A stretch of 64,000 bases of DNA from Streptomyces pseudovenezuelae. Its GTDB lineage: Bacteria > Actinomycetota > Actinomycetes > Streptomycetales > Streptomycetaceae. A program made the translations under genes and the position numbers. The notes beneath the pieces are model-generated. The model was not told the origin of the DNA and ran no database searches. It saw only the letters and a list, made by a program, of their open reading frames with translations. Of this stretch, positions 1-7,616 are shown one piece after another. The stretch lies in contig NZ_JARXVH010000006.1 of the NCBI RefSeq assembly GCF_029892565.1, positions 248,001-312,000 on the forward strand. Reading direction: 5' to 3'. The stretch's first letter is position 1. Each line of letters begins with the position of its first letter.

Positions 1-128
1 TCGCCCCGCTCAAGCTGCCCCCGGAGCTGGACTTCGCCGGGATGTTCCACGGCGTGGACGAGCGGGTGCCGGTGGAGGGGCTCAAGTTCGGCGTGCGCGT
101 GCTCGACCGGTTCATCGACGCGTCGTAA
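1..128 (+). CDS. M20-family metallopeptidase, C-terminal end (truncated by window start)
   Basis: Only the last 41 codons are present, read in the frame that ends at TAA 126-128. The tail contains FHGVDERVPVEGLKFG followed by a short helix (VRVLDRFIDAS). This matches the C-terminal end of M20/M25/M40 metallohydrolases, where the His of HGxDE is a conserved metal-site or active-site residue. The metal-binding N-terminal half lies outside the window, so substrate and exact subfamily cannot be judged. It is co-directional with chpH, with about 150 bp between them. Confidence 0.6.
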   Translation, partial: APLKLPPELDFAGMFHGVDERVPVEGLKFGVRVLDRFIDAS

Positions 129-232
129 AACGCCGGTTGACGCCGGAATTCGCCAGCGCGTACGGAGATGACTGAGACGGGTGAATGTGCTCATAAGCTC
201 GTAGCTCCATTACTCCCTCCTCGTTACTGGTG

Positions 233-258
233 ATGCGATCCGCTACTTGGGATCGCAT
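233..258 (+). promoter_or_regulatory. Hairpin in the chpH 5' leader next to the ribosome binding site
   Basis: Arms ATGCGATCC (233-241) and GGATCGCAT (250-258) are perfectly complementary over 9 bp with an 8-nt loop. The hairpin ends 7 nt before the AAGGAGG ribosome binding site at 266-272. There is no T-run, so it is not a typical terminator. A role in mRNA stability or translation of the abundant chaplin is inferred only from position. Confidence 0.45.
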
Positions 259-276
259 TGCCAACAAGGAGGAATA

Positions 277-510
277 ATGATCAAGAAGGTCGTCGCCGCT
301 GCGGCTGCCACTGGTGGTCTGGTTCTCGCGGGTGCGGGCCTGGCCGTCGCCGACTCGGGTGCCCAGGGTGCTGCCGTGCACTCCCCGGGCGTTCTGTCCG
401 GCAACGTCGTTCAGGTTCCGGTGCACATCCCGGTGAACGTCTGCGGCAACACGGTCTCCGTGATCGGGCTGCTGAACCCCGCCTTCGGCAACACCTGCAT
501 CAACAAGTGA
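277..510 (+). CDS. chpH: Short chaplin ChpH, secreted amyloid-forming surface protein
   Basis: 77 aa. A signal peptide (MIKK, then a hydrophobic Ala/Gly/Leu stretch) ends at AVA before DSGAQ, near residue 25. One chaplin domain follows, with GVLSGNVVQVPVHIPVNVCG and a second Cys in GNTCIN; the two Cys form the intramolecular disulfide known for chaplins. Short chaplins (D-H) are exported by Sec and assemble into the rodlet layer that makes aerial hyphae and spores hydrophobic; ChpE and ChpH are the most conserved members. ATG 277 is chosen because AAGGAGG lies 5 nt upstream and the signal peptide starts there. The gene has its own strong terminator, which separates it from chpC. Confidence 0.95.
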   Translation: MIKKVVAAAAATGGLVLAGAGLAVADSGAQGAAVHSPGVLSGNVVQVPVHIPVNVCGNTVSVIGLLNPAFGNTCINK

Positions 511-538
511 CGTCGACCCCCTGAGGGTCGTGCACGCC

Positions 539-586
539 CGTCGGCTCCGGAGCGCGCGCCATGCGCTCCGGAGCCGACGGGTCTTT
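539..586 (+). terminator. Intrinsic terminator of chpH
   Basis: A perfect 17-bp inverted repeat (arms 539-555 and 563-579, loop 556-562) is followed by GTCTTTT. It sits 28 nt after the chpH stop codon and should largely uncouple chpH from chpC. Confidence 0.85.
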
Positions 587-593
587 TCAGGAC

Positions 594-665
594 AAGATCG
601 AAGGCAATGTCGAAGAGAAGCTCGATAACCACCTCGATAACCAGGTCGACGGCAAGCTCGAAGGC
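594..665 (+). repeat. Six imperfect 12-nt tandem repeats directly upstream of chpC, in its reading frame
   Basis: Six consecutive 12-nt units start at 594, 606, 618, 630, 642 and 654. All carry a TCGA core at the same place; the consensus is close to NNNNTCGAAGGC. Read in the chpC frame they encode KIEG, NVEE, KLDN, HLDN, QVDG and KLEG, with an aliphatic residue then Asp/Glu in every unit. The frame is open back to ATG 561 in the terminator arm, but starting there would push the signal peptide about 39 residues inward. The block may be an untranslated leader repeat or an upstream coding extension. Confidence 0.7.
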
Positions 666-677
666 AGGGATTCAGCA

Positions 678-1625
678 ATGCGACAGGTCACCCGCAAGGG
701 CCTGATGACCGTGGCGGCCGCGACCGGCGTGATCGCCGCCGCCGGCAGTGGGTACGCCCACGCGGACTCCGGTGCCACCGGCTCGAGTTCGGACTCGCCC
801 GGCGTGCTGTCGGGCAACACGGTGCAGGCACCGGTGCATGTGCCGGTCAACGCCTGCGGCAACACGGTCAACGTCGTCGGGGTCCTGAACCCGGCGGTGG
901 GCAACAAGTGCGCCAACCGGAGCGGCGGCAGCGGCTCTTCGGGCGGTTACGGCGACTCGGGCAGCCACGGCGGCCACGGAGGTTCGGGCGGTCACGGCGG
1001 TCATGGCGGCTCCGGCGGACACGGTGGCTCAGGGGGCTCGCACGCCGGCGGACACACCGGGGGCTCGCCCGGCGTGGGTTCCGGCAACACGGTCCAGGCG
1101 CCGGTGGACGTGCCCGTGAACGTCTGCGGGAACAGCGTCGACATCGTCGGCGTCGGCAACCCGACCGTCGGCAACGACTGCGACAACGACGGTTATGGCG
1201 GCGGCGGCCACCACGGCACGCCTCCGGGGGGTCATCACGGCGGGGGCCACCAAGGCGGCGGTCACCATGGTGGGGGCCACCACGGCGGCGGTCACCACGG
1301 TGGGGGACACCACGGCGGCGGCCACCACACGCCTCCGCCCGGAACACCCGGGCAGCCCGGGAACCCCGGCACTCCTGGGACTCCGGGTCACCCCGGCACT
1401 CCCGGTCACCCCGGCACCGGCACCCCGCCGGTCGCGGGCCACGGGACACCGGGCGGCTCCTCGTACGTCAACCAGCCGGGCGCCGAGTCGGTCACGCAGC
1501 CGACGGGTACCGCGCAGCTCGCGCACACCGGCAGTGAACTGCCGCTGGGCCTGGCGCTCCCGGTGGGCGCCGGAGCACTGCTCGCCGGCGCGGTCCTGTA
1601 CCGCAAGGCGCGTGCGTCGGCGTAG
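678..1625 (+). CDS. chpC: Long chaplin ChpC, sortase-anchored, with His/Gly-rich and collagen-like spacers
   Basis: 315 aa. Signal peptide 1-29 (ends AHA, then DSGA). Chaplin domain 1 spans about 35-80 (Cys60, Cys78) and domain 2 about 130-170 (Cys150, Cys168). A Ser/Gly/His spacer (82-129) separates them. After domain 2 comes a GGHH-type repeat (about 174-217) and a collagen-like Pro-Gly-Thr stretch (about 219-247). The C-terminus has sortase motif LAHTG (281-285), a hydrophobic segment and a YRKAR tail. Long chaplins A-C are attached to the wall by class E sortases and help nucleate the short chaplins. The start at ATG 678 puts the signal peptide at the N-terminus; the Shine-Dalgarno (GGCAGGG) is mediocre. 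The name chpC rather than chpA/B rests on the position next to chpH. Confidence 0.9.
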   Translation: MRQVTRKGLMTVAAATGVIAAAGSGYAHADSGATGSSSDSPGVLSGNTVQAPVHVPVNACGNTVNVVGVLNPAVGNKCANRSGGSGSSGGYGDSGSHGGHGGSGGHGGHGGSGGHGGSGGSHAGGHTGGSPGVGSGNTVQAPVDVPVNVCGNSVDIVGVGNPTVGNDCDNDGYGGGGHHGTPPGGHHGGGHQGGGHHGGGHHGGGHHGGGHHGGGHHTPPPGTPGQPGNPGTPGTPGHPGTPGHPGTGTPPVAGHGTPGGSSYVNQPGAESVTQPTGTAQLAHTGSELPLGLALPVGAGALLAGAVLYRKARASA

Positions 1626-1646
1626 CACCGCCCTCATGAACGCACT

Positions 1647-1682
1647 ACGGAGCGGGCCCCGTCGTCACGGGGCCCGCTCCGT
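1647..1682. terminator. Bidirectional terminator between chpC and the DUF5703 gene
   Basis: A perfect 16-bp stem (1647-1662 with 1667-1682) has a 4-nt loop. It lies between convergent genes: chpC ends at 1625 and the minus-strand gene ends at 1700. Confidence 0.8.
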
Positions 1683-1699
1683 CTCGTCTTCGTCTCAGC

Positions 1700-1888
1700 T
1701 CACCACGTGGCGCGTACCTGGCGGATGATCCGCCGGCGCAACCGCACCCTGCGGCTGCCGTCGCGCAGCAGACTCAGGCGGTCCAACTCCCAGTGTCCGT
1801 ACTCGGCATGGTCCGTCAGCAGGCGAGTGGCGTCCTTGCGGGAAACCCCGCGCGGTACGTACACGTCGACAAATTCGTATTCCGGCAT
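1700..1888 (-). CDS. Small basic DUF5703-family protein
   Basis: 62 aa beginning MPEYEFVDVYVPRGVSRKDA, then HAEYGHWELDRLSLLRDG and an Arg-rich tail. This matches the short DUF5703 proteins found throughout Streptomyces; no function is known. There is no signal peptide or membrane segment. It is transcribed away from the acidic protein gene at 1936, with a 47-bp divergent spacer, and ends against the chpC terminator. The family call is from recognition of the N-terminal signature. Confidence 0.75.
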   Translation of the reverse strand: MPEYEFVDVYVPRGVSRKDATRLLTDHAEYGHWELDRLSLLRDGSRRVRLRRRIIRQVRATW

Positions 1889-1935
1889 CGCATCTATTGT
1901 GCGGGCTGGGGCCCGGTACGGATAGCGTCTGCCCT

Positions 1936-2655
1936 ATGTCTGATGCTGCGCAGCCCACCGCTGCCGAGGTACGAGCCGCCGCCGAGGCGGTCAAGACCGC
2001 GCTCGACCGCCACCTGGCCGCGGTCGAACGCCGGTCCGGGGAGGACGACCCGGCCGTCTACGAGGCGTTCAATCAGCTGGCGACGGCCGCCGAGGCGTAC
2101 GACGAGCTGCTCTACGACCGTTATGACGAGGTCACACCGTTCGAGATCCCCGGCGCGGAGGACGCGCTGCCGCCGTACACGGGCCCCGAGGAGCCCAATG
2201 CCCTCAGTGTGCTGATCCGCCGCGACTACGCCGTGGTGGAGCCGCAGCGGCTGCTGGCGCAGGCACAGCGGGTCGAGGCGGCGGACGAGGACAGCATCGG
2301 AGTGGAGGCTTCCGGCACCGTGCACGGGGCGCTGGGCATCCTGTTCGGCGAGTTCGAGCCGGACGAGATCGCCTCCCGGCACAAGGAGTTCGGGCTGGAG
2401 GAGGGCGACTCCACGCTCTGGGTGACGGCGGCGGACGAGGCACCCGAGCCCGGTGAGTGGCTGGAGTCGCCCTTCGAGCAACTGGATCCGCAGCGGGTGG
2501 TCTGCCGCTTCGACGTCAGCGCGGTCTTCGACGACGAGATCGACGGGATCGGCGCGCACGGCGTGGACGACGAGGACCTGGACGAGCTGGACGCCGAGCT
2601 GGAACCCGACGAGGACCTGGAACCGCTGGACGTGGAGCCCGACGTAAGACGCTGA
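1936..2655 (+). CDS. Conserved acidic protein of unknown function
   Basis: 239 aa. Start ATG 1936 (MSDAAQPTAAEVRAAAEAV) is the plausible one; in-frame codons further upstream lie in the promoter spacer. An N-terminal helical part (about 1-65) is followed by a mixed region and a very acidic C-terminal tail (about 195-235, rich in Asp/Glu/Leu). No catalytic motif, transmembrane segment or signal peptide is visible. It is expressed alone, between a divergent DUF5703 gene and a strong terminator. I do not recognise a family with a described role. Confidence 0.7.
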   Translation: MSDAAQPTAAEVRAAAEAVKTALDRHLAAVERRSGEDDPAVYEAFNQLATAAEAYDELLYDRYDEVTPFEIPGAEDALPPYTGPEEPNALSVLIRRDYAVVEPQRLLAQAQRVEAADEDSIGVEASGTVHGALGILFGEFEPDEIASRHKEFGLEEGDSTLWVTAADEAPEPGEWLESPFEQLDPQRVVCRFDVSAVFDDEIDGIGAHGVDDEDLDELDAELEPDEDLEPLDVEPDVRR

Positions 2656-2678
2656 CGTCACGGCTGGTCGTGAGGTGG

Positions 2679-2721
2679 CGGCGGCGGTCCCGGGGCGCGA
2701 GGTGCTCCGGGACCGCCGCCG
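2679..2721. terminator. Bidirectional terminator
   Basis: A perfect 15-bp GC-rich stem (2679-2693 with 2707-2721, 13-nt loop) lies between the convergent acidic-protein gene and the RecD-like gene. Confidence 0.75.
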
Positions 2722-2736
2722 TTGTCGTCGCCTGCC

Positions 2737-5109
2737 TCAGCCGGCGGCGGCCACCGGCACCTGCGGGGCCAGCAGGACCGGCAGCCGGGTCGTGCGCGGC
2801 TTCGGCGGGACCTCGGACACGGCCCGGGCGAGCGCCTGCTCCACACCGTGGACCACGGACAGATGGCGGTCCGCCCGCCCGAACGCGGTGTAGACCCACG
2901 GACGGCTGAGGGACTGCGCCGCGTCCCCGGGCAGCACCACGACGACCGCGGGCCAGTGCGCCCCCACCGCCTGGTGCGCGGTCAACGCCCAGCCGTGCCG
3001 CACGGACTGCTCCACCCGCTCCTTCGGTACGACGACGGCGGCGCCCGAGACGGACAGGTGCAGCCCGTCGGCGTCGGCCGTCACCACGTGACCCGGCACC
3101 GAGCGCCCCGGCGCGGGGGAGTAGGCGATCCGGTCACCGGGGTCGAACCCGCCGAAGCGACCGGGGCCGGGGTTGAGCCGTTCCTTCAGCGCCACGTTGA
3201 GCGCGCGTGTGCCCGCCGCGCCGCCGTGCCCCGGCGTGATCACCTGCGTCTGCTCGGCCGGGATACCGATCGCCCGCGGCACCGAGTCGGCGACGAGCTG
3301 CACGGTCCGGTGCACGGCCTCGCCCGCGTCCCGCACCGGCACGATCACGACCTCCTTGCCGGGCGCCTCGACCTGGTTCAGCTCGCCGATGCCGACACCG
3401 GAGACCAGCTCGCCGAGCGGACCGGGATCCGGCACCCGCGAGGCGACCGACGGACAGACCCGCGCGGCCAGCAGATCGGCGAACACCCGCCCGGGCCCCG
3501 CCGACCACAGCCCCGCCGGGTCACCGGCCAGCACCAGCCGGGCCCCGTCAGGCAGCGACTCTACGAGCAACGCGGCGCTCTCCACGTCCAGTTGGGGCGC
3601 GTCGAGCACGACGAGGAGATCGAGGTCCAGCGCACCCTCGCCGTCCCGGCCGGGACCCTCGGCACCGGAGAGCAGACCGGCGACGGTGGTGACGGGGGCG
3701 GAGCCGGCCGCGTCTTCGGCCGCCGCTGAGTCGCCTGTTGCGGGCGCGGTCGGCGAACTGCCGTCCGAGGCAGTGCCGTTGGGACTTCCGTCGCCGGTCA
3801 GGCGTCCCGCGAAACGGTCCCGCCCGATCACCGAGTGCGCGGCGGCCCAGACACGCAGACCGAGGCCGGCCGCCGCGCGGAGCAGCGCCGCCGGTTCGAC
3901 GAGGGACGCCTCGCCGCCGGTGTGGAGCACCAGGCCGTGGCCCGCGACCGCGCGGAGGAGTTCGGCGGTCGAGCCCTTCGCCGCACCTGCGGCCCGCTCC
4001 CACTCCTCGGCCGAGCCGTCCTCCTTCGGCACCGAGTTGATCACCCGGGCCAGACCGTCGGCGAGGCTCTCCTCCGCGAGCGCGTACCGCTCCAGTCCGA
4101 TCAGGACCCGTACCGGGCGCTCCGCACCCTCACCGTCCCCCTCGTCTTCGTCGTCTTCGGCGCCCTCTTCGCTCTCGTGGTGCTCCGCCGGTGCCGGTAC
4201 CGGCGCGGTCGGGTCGAGGGCGTCCTCGAAGACCAGCGCCTCGCCCTCCGCGACGGTGCTCTGCACGGCCGCGTCGGGATCCGGCACGCCCCGCTGGGTC
4301 AGCGCGGCGGTGAGCGCCGGCATCTCCAGCGCCGTGTGCCCGGCCAGCGCCGCCTGCTCCAGGAGCCAGCCGGTGAGCGCCCGGCCGCGCCGCTCGTCGT
4401 CCGGACCGCACTCCGCGCCGAGCAACGCCCGCGCGAAGCCGTCCGCCTGCTCGGGGCGCACCGCGCCGACGCGCAGCAGCAGCCAGGGGTCGGCCCGCAG
4501 CTGCTCCTCCGCACCTTCACCGAGCGCGGCGGCGACCTGCGGGGCGAGCGTGTCCGGGGCACCGCCGTCGGTCAGCACGCGGCGCACGGCATCGACGGAC
4601 TCGGCGCCCGGGGACGGGGACGCGGGCGCGGGCGCGACGGCGGCCGGCGTGGGCTGCGGACGCCGTACCGGCTCGGAGTCGGGGCGGCGCGGGGCCGGCG
4701 GTTCGGCGACGGTCACGGCGACCGGCTTCTCGCCGCTCTCCACGGCCCGCACGGCGGCCAGCAGATCGGCGGCCGTCCCGCTCAGCTTGGTGCCGGCCGC
4801 GATGGGCCCCTGCTTCTTGGCCTTCCGCCGCTCGATCCGCTCCCGCTCGATCCGCTGCGCCGTCAACTCGGCCTCGGCCTCGGACTTCTGACGGGCGGCT
4901 TCACCTTCGGCGTCGGCTTCGCTCTTGGCCTCAGCGTCACCTTCACCGGCGGCCTCGTCCTCACCGGCGGCCTCGCCGTCAGCGCCCGCGGATTCGGCCT
5001 CCTCGACGGACGCCTCTTCCTCCGAGGCCTCCTCCACCGCGCCCCCCGGCTCGACGCCCCCCGGTGTCCCCGGCTCCGTTTCCTCCGTGGTCTCCGGTTC
5101 CGTGCTCAC
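2737..5109 (-). CDS. RecD2-like protein with degenerate ATPase motifs
   Basis: 790 aa from GTG 5109. The first ~110 residues are Glu/Ala-rich, probably disordered to coiled coil, ending in a basic RKAKKQG patch. The C-terminal half follows the RecD2 helicase pattern but key residues are lost. The motif I region reads LHTGGEASLVEP (about 395-405) without GKT. Motif II reads VVLDAPQLD (about 500) instead of DE. Motif III reads LVLAGDPAGLWSAGPG (about 525), like GDxxQLxxVGPG without the Gln. Later motifs LTAHQAVGAHWPAVVVVL (about 710) and YTAFGRADRHLSVVHG (about 745) are better kept. It may bind DNA or partners without unwinding. The start overlaps the stop of the upstream reductase by 4 nt (GTGA), so the two are probably co-translated. 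Confidence 0.75.
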   Translation of the reverse strand: MSTEPETTEETEPGTPGGVEPGGAVEEASEEEASVEEAESAGADGEAAGEDEAAGEGDAEAKSEADAEGEAARQKSEAEAELTAQRIERERIERRKAKKQGPIAAGTKLSGTAADLLAAVRAVESGEKPVAVTVAEPPAPRRPDSEPVRRPQPTPAAVAPAPASPSPGAESVDAVRRVLTDGGAPDTLAPQVAAALGEGAEEQLRADPWLLLRVGAVRPEQADGFARALLGAECGPDDERRGRALTGWLLEQAALAGHTALEMPALTAALTQRGVPDPDAAVQSTVAEGEALVFEDALDPTAPVPAPAEHHESEEGAEDDEDEGDGEGAERPVRVLIGLERYALAEESLADGLARVINSVPKEDGSAEEWERAAGAAKGSTAELLRAVAGHGLVLHTGGEASLVEPAALLRAAAGLGLRVWAAAHSVIGRDRFAGRLTGDGSPNGTASDGSSPTAPATGDSAAAEDAAGSAPVTTVAGLLSGAEGPGRDGEGALDLDLLVVLDAPQLDVESAALLVESLPDGARLVLAGDPAGLWSAGPGRVFADLLAARVCPSVASRVPDPGPLGELVSGVGIGELNQVEAPGKEVVIVPVRDAGEAVHRTVQLVADSVPRAIGIPAEQTQVITPGHGGAAGTRALNVALKERLNPGPGRFGGFDPGDRIAYSPAPGRSVPGHVVTADADGLHLSVSGAAVVVPKERVEQSVRHGWALTAHQAVGAHWPAVVVVLPGDAAQSLSRPWVYTAFGRADRHLSVVHGVEQALARAVSEVPPKPRTTRLPVLLAPQVPVAAAG

Positions 5110-6092
5110 AGCGTGCTCCAGTCGTGATCGGGATAGCGGTGCACGGGCGCCGACACATCGTCGAGCGCCCGGCAGATCTCGTCAGGAAGACTAAGGGCCT
5201 CCACTGACAATGCCGCCGTGAGCTGCTGCGCGTTGCGCGCGCCGACGACGGGCGCGGTCACTCCGGGCCGGTCGCGGATCCAGGCCAGGGCGACCTGAAG
5301 GGGCGTCACCGCGAGCCCGTCCGCCGCGGTCTGCACGGCGTCCACGATGCGGCTCGCCGTGTCGTCGAGGTACGGCTCGACGAACAGGCCCAGATGCTCG
5401 GAGGCGCCGCGCGAGTCCGGCGGAACGGCGTCGCCTCGGTACTTGCCGGTGAGCACCCCGCGCCCCAGCGGCGAGGACGGCAGCAGGCCGATGCCCAGGT
5501 CCAGCGCGGCCGGCAGCACCTCGCGCTCGACACCGCGCTGCAGCAGCGAGTACTCCATCTGCGTGCTCGACAGCCGGGTGCGGTTGCCCGGCGCGGCCAA
5601 CTGCCAGGTGGCCGCCTTCGCCAGCTGCCAGCCACAGAAGTTGGAGACCCCGGCGTAACGGGCACGGCCGCTGCTCACGGCCAGGTCGAGCGCGTGGAGG
5701 GTCTCCTCCAACGGCGTGTACGGGTCGAAGGCGTGGATGTGCCAGACGTCGACATAGTCCGTGCCCAGCCGGGCCAAAGAGGCGTCCAGCGCGGCCAGCA
5801 GATGTCCGCGCGAGCCGTCGAAGCGCCGGTCCGGGTCCGGCACGCTGCCCGCCTTGGTGGAGATGACCAGGTCCCGCCGGGGGACCAGCCCTTCTATGAG
5901 GCGTCCGAGCAGGTACTCGGCCTCCCCGTCGCCGTACACATCCGCCGTGTCGACGAGTGTCCCGCCCGCTTCCCAGAAGGTCTTCAGGACGTCCGCGGCG
6001 TCGTGCTCGTCGGTGTCCCTGCCCCAGGTGAGTGTGCCGAGTCCGATGCGGGACACGCGAAGGCCGGTACGGCCGAGATGCCTCTGCTCCAT
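5106..6092 (-). CDS. Aldo/keto reductase
   Basis: About 328 aa. MEQRHLGRTGLRVSRIGLG is the usual AKR opening, so ATG 6092 is preferred over the in-frame ATG 6104. Catalytic tetrad elements are present: Asp and Tyr in DTADVYGDG, Lys in ISTKAG, and His in DVWHIHAFD. The region around PSSPLGRGVLTGKY and the late VVGARNAQQL segment fit NADPH binding. These proteins reduce carbonyls with NAD(P)H in the cytoplasm; the substrate is unknown. Its stop overlaps the start of the RecD-like gene by 4 nt. The upstream spacer toward the divergent oxidoreductase gene carries a MITE-like element, so its promoter probably lies in 6093-6154. Confidence 0.88.
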   Translation of the reverse strand: MEQRHLGRTGLRVSRIGLGTLTWGRDTDEHDAADVLKTFWEAGGTLVDTADVYGDGEAEYLLGRLIEGLVPRRDLVISTKAGSVPDPDRRFDGSRGHLLAALDASLARLGTDYVDVWHIHAFDPYTPLEETLHALDLAVSSGRARYAGVSNFCGWQLAKAATWQLAAPGNRTRLSSTQMEYSLLQRGVEREVLPAALDLGIGLLPSSPLGRGVLTGKYRGDAVPPDSRGASEHLGLFVEPYLDDTASRIVDAVQTAADGLAVTPLQVALAWIRDRPGVTAPVVGARNAQQLTAALSVEALSLPDEICRALDDVSAPVHRYPDHDWSTL

Positions 6093-6154
6093 GAACGCCG
6101 ACATTACTGGCCATGGATCGAGCTGTGGGTGCCTGTGGACAACGGATTGGCGCT

Positions 6155-6375
6155 AGGGGCTGTCGTTTGGATCATCCCGGTGTCGCGGGGTCCGGCACGC
6201 TCATCTGCCGCGTTGTCGTCGGTCGCCGGCTCCCCCACGCTCGGCTGCGCTCGCGCGGGGGACCCCCATCGCGTCGCCGCCCTCCTCCGCCTTGCGGCTG
6301 CACGCACCAGACCCCGCTCGACTCGGCCAAGGCGCACCGAGCCTCACAGCCGACCTGATCCAAACGGCAGCCCCT
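6155..6375. mobile_element. MITE-like non-coding element with 20-bp terminal inverted repeats
   Basis: The ends AGGGGCTGTCGTTTGGATCA (6155-6174) and its complement at 6356-6375 match at 19 of 20 positions. The 221-bp interior has no convincing ORF and contains a GC-rich imperfect hairpin near 6230-6265. The left edge is preceded by CT, giving CTAG at the junction; the right edge reads CTGG, so a 4-bp duplication is possible but imperfect. The element fills most of the 396-bp spacer (6093-6488) between divergent genes. No transposase is nearby; any mobilising enzyme would act in trans. Confidence 0.65.
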
Positions 6376-6488
6376 GGGCACCGGCACCGGTGTGGGCCGA
6401 CCGACACGACCGCCACCTGCCCCGATCCGCACCCGCGCGCTAAGGTCAGCCGGCAAGGGACGTTACTGATCGGTAAGGGGAATCGGCC

Positions 6489-7544
6489 ATGCAGCTCGGG
6501 ATCAACCTCGGCTACTGGGGTGCCGGAATGGACGGGGACAACCTCGCGGTCGCGCAGGAGGCCGACCGGCTCGGGTACGCCGTGTGCTGGGCCGCCGAGG
6601 CCTACGGGTCGGACGCGGCCACCGTGCTCACCTGGGTCGCCGCGCAGACCGAGCGGATCGACATCGGCTCGGCCATCTTCCAGATCCCGGCCCGCCAGCC
6701 GGCGATGACCGCGATGACCGCCGCGACCCTGGACTCGCTCTCCGGCGGCCGCTTCCGGCTCGGCCTCGGTGTCTCGGGCCCGCAGGTCTCCGAGGGCTGG
6801 TACGGCGTCAAGTTCGACAAGCCGCTGGCACGCACGCGTGAGTACGTCGAGATCGTACGCAAGGCGATGACCCGCGAGCGGCTGTCGTACGACGGTGAGC
6901 ACTGGACGCTGCCGCTGCCCGACGGCCCGGGCAAGCCGCTCAAGCTGACCGTGCATCCGGAGCGCGAGCACATCCCGCTGTACATCGCCGCGATCGGCCC
7001 CAAGAACCTTGAGCAGACCGGCGAGATCGCCGACGGCGCCCTGCTGATCCTCCCCTCCGCCGAGCACCTGGAGGAGACCGCGATCCGGCACCTGCGCGCG
7101 GGCCGTGAGAAGGCCGGTCTGACCCTGGAGGGGTTCGACGTGTGTCCGACGCTGCCGCTCGCCCTGGGCGAGGACAAGGACGTCGCCGCGCTCGCCGACT
7201 TCTTCCGCCCCTACACCGCGCTGTACGTCGGCGGCATGGGCAGCCGCAAGCAGAACTTCTACAACCAGCTCGCGCAGCGCATGGGTTACGAGGAGGCCGC
7301 CGCCGAGATCCAGGACAAGTACCTGTCCGGGGACAAGCGGGGCGCCGAGGCGGCCCTCCCGCTCGATCTGATCGACAAGATCACGCTGCTCGGGTCCGTG
7401 GAGCGCATCGCGGACCGGATGAAGGAGTACGCGGCGGCCGGCGTGACCACCCTGACGCTGTCGCCTGCGGGCTTCACGCTCGACGAGCGGATCGCCGCGC
7501 TCCGGGCCGGTACCGAGGCCCTGGAGCTCGCCGGGCTGGCGTAG
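6489..7544 (+). CDS. LLM-class F420-dependent oxidoreductase
   Basis: 351 aa from ATG 6489 with AAGGGGA upstream. A luciferase-like TIM barrel: MQLGINLGYWG start, RIDIGSAIFQIPARQPAMTAM (strand/helix 3), and the diagnostic LDSLSGGRFRLGLGVSGPQV, IPLYIAAIGPKNLEQTGEIADG and VTTLTLSPAG segments. This subgroup uses reduced deazaflavin F420 for hydride transfer to unknown substrates, often in redox or xenobiotic metabolism. It is a single-gene unit, followed by a hairpin at 7577-7616. Family assignment is firm, substrate unknown. Confidence 0.9.
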   Translation: MQLGINLGYWGAGMDGDNLAVAQEADRLGYAVCWAAEAYGSDAATVLTWVAAQTERIDIGSAIFQIPARQPAMTAMTAATLDSLSGGRFRLGLGVSGPQVSEGWYGVKFDKPLARTREYVEIVRKAMTRERLSYDGEHWTLPLPDGPGKPLKLTVHPEREHIPLYIAAIGPKNLEQTGEIADGALLILPSAEHLEETAIRHLRAGREKAGLTLEGFDVCPTLPLALGEDKDVAALADFFRPYTALYVGGMGSRKQNFYNQLAQRMGYEEAAAEIQDKYLSGDKRGAEAALPLDLIDKITLLGSVERIADRMKEYAAAGVTTLTLSPAGFTLDERIAALRAGTEALELAGLA

Positions 7545-7576
7545 CACACGCGCACCGGCACCACGAGGAAGTTCTG

Positions 7577-7616
7577 CGGCCGTGGTGGGGGCTCGGGGGT
7601 CTCCCCGCCACGGCCG
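7577..7616 (+). terminator. Terminator of the F420-type oxidoreductase gene
   Basis: A 14-bp stem (7577-7590 with 7603-7616, one G-T pair, 12-nt loop) starts 33 nt after the stop codon. No T-run follows, as is common in Streptomyces. The rest of the spacer up to 7798 shows no gene. Confidence 0.65.

Noticed and set aside
561..677. Upstream start at ATG 561 as the true chpC start
   Set aside because: It would put about 39 polar residues before the Sec signal peptide, and the ATG lies in the chpH terminator arm; ATG 678 is kept, with the repeat block reported separately.
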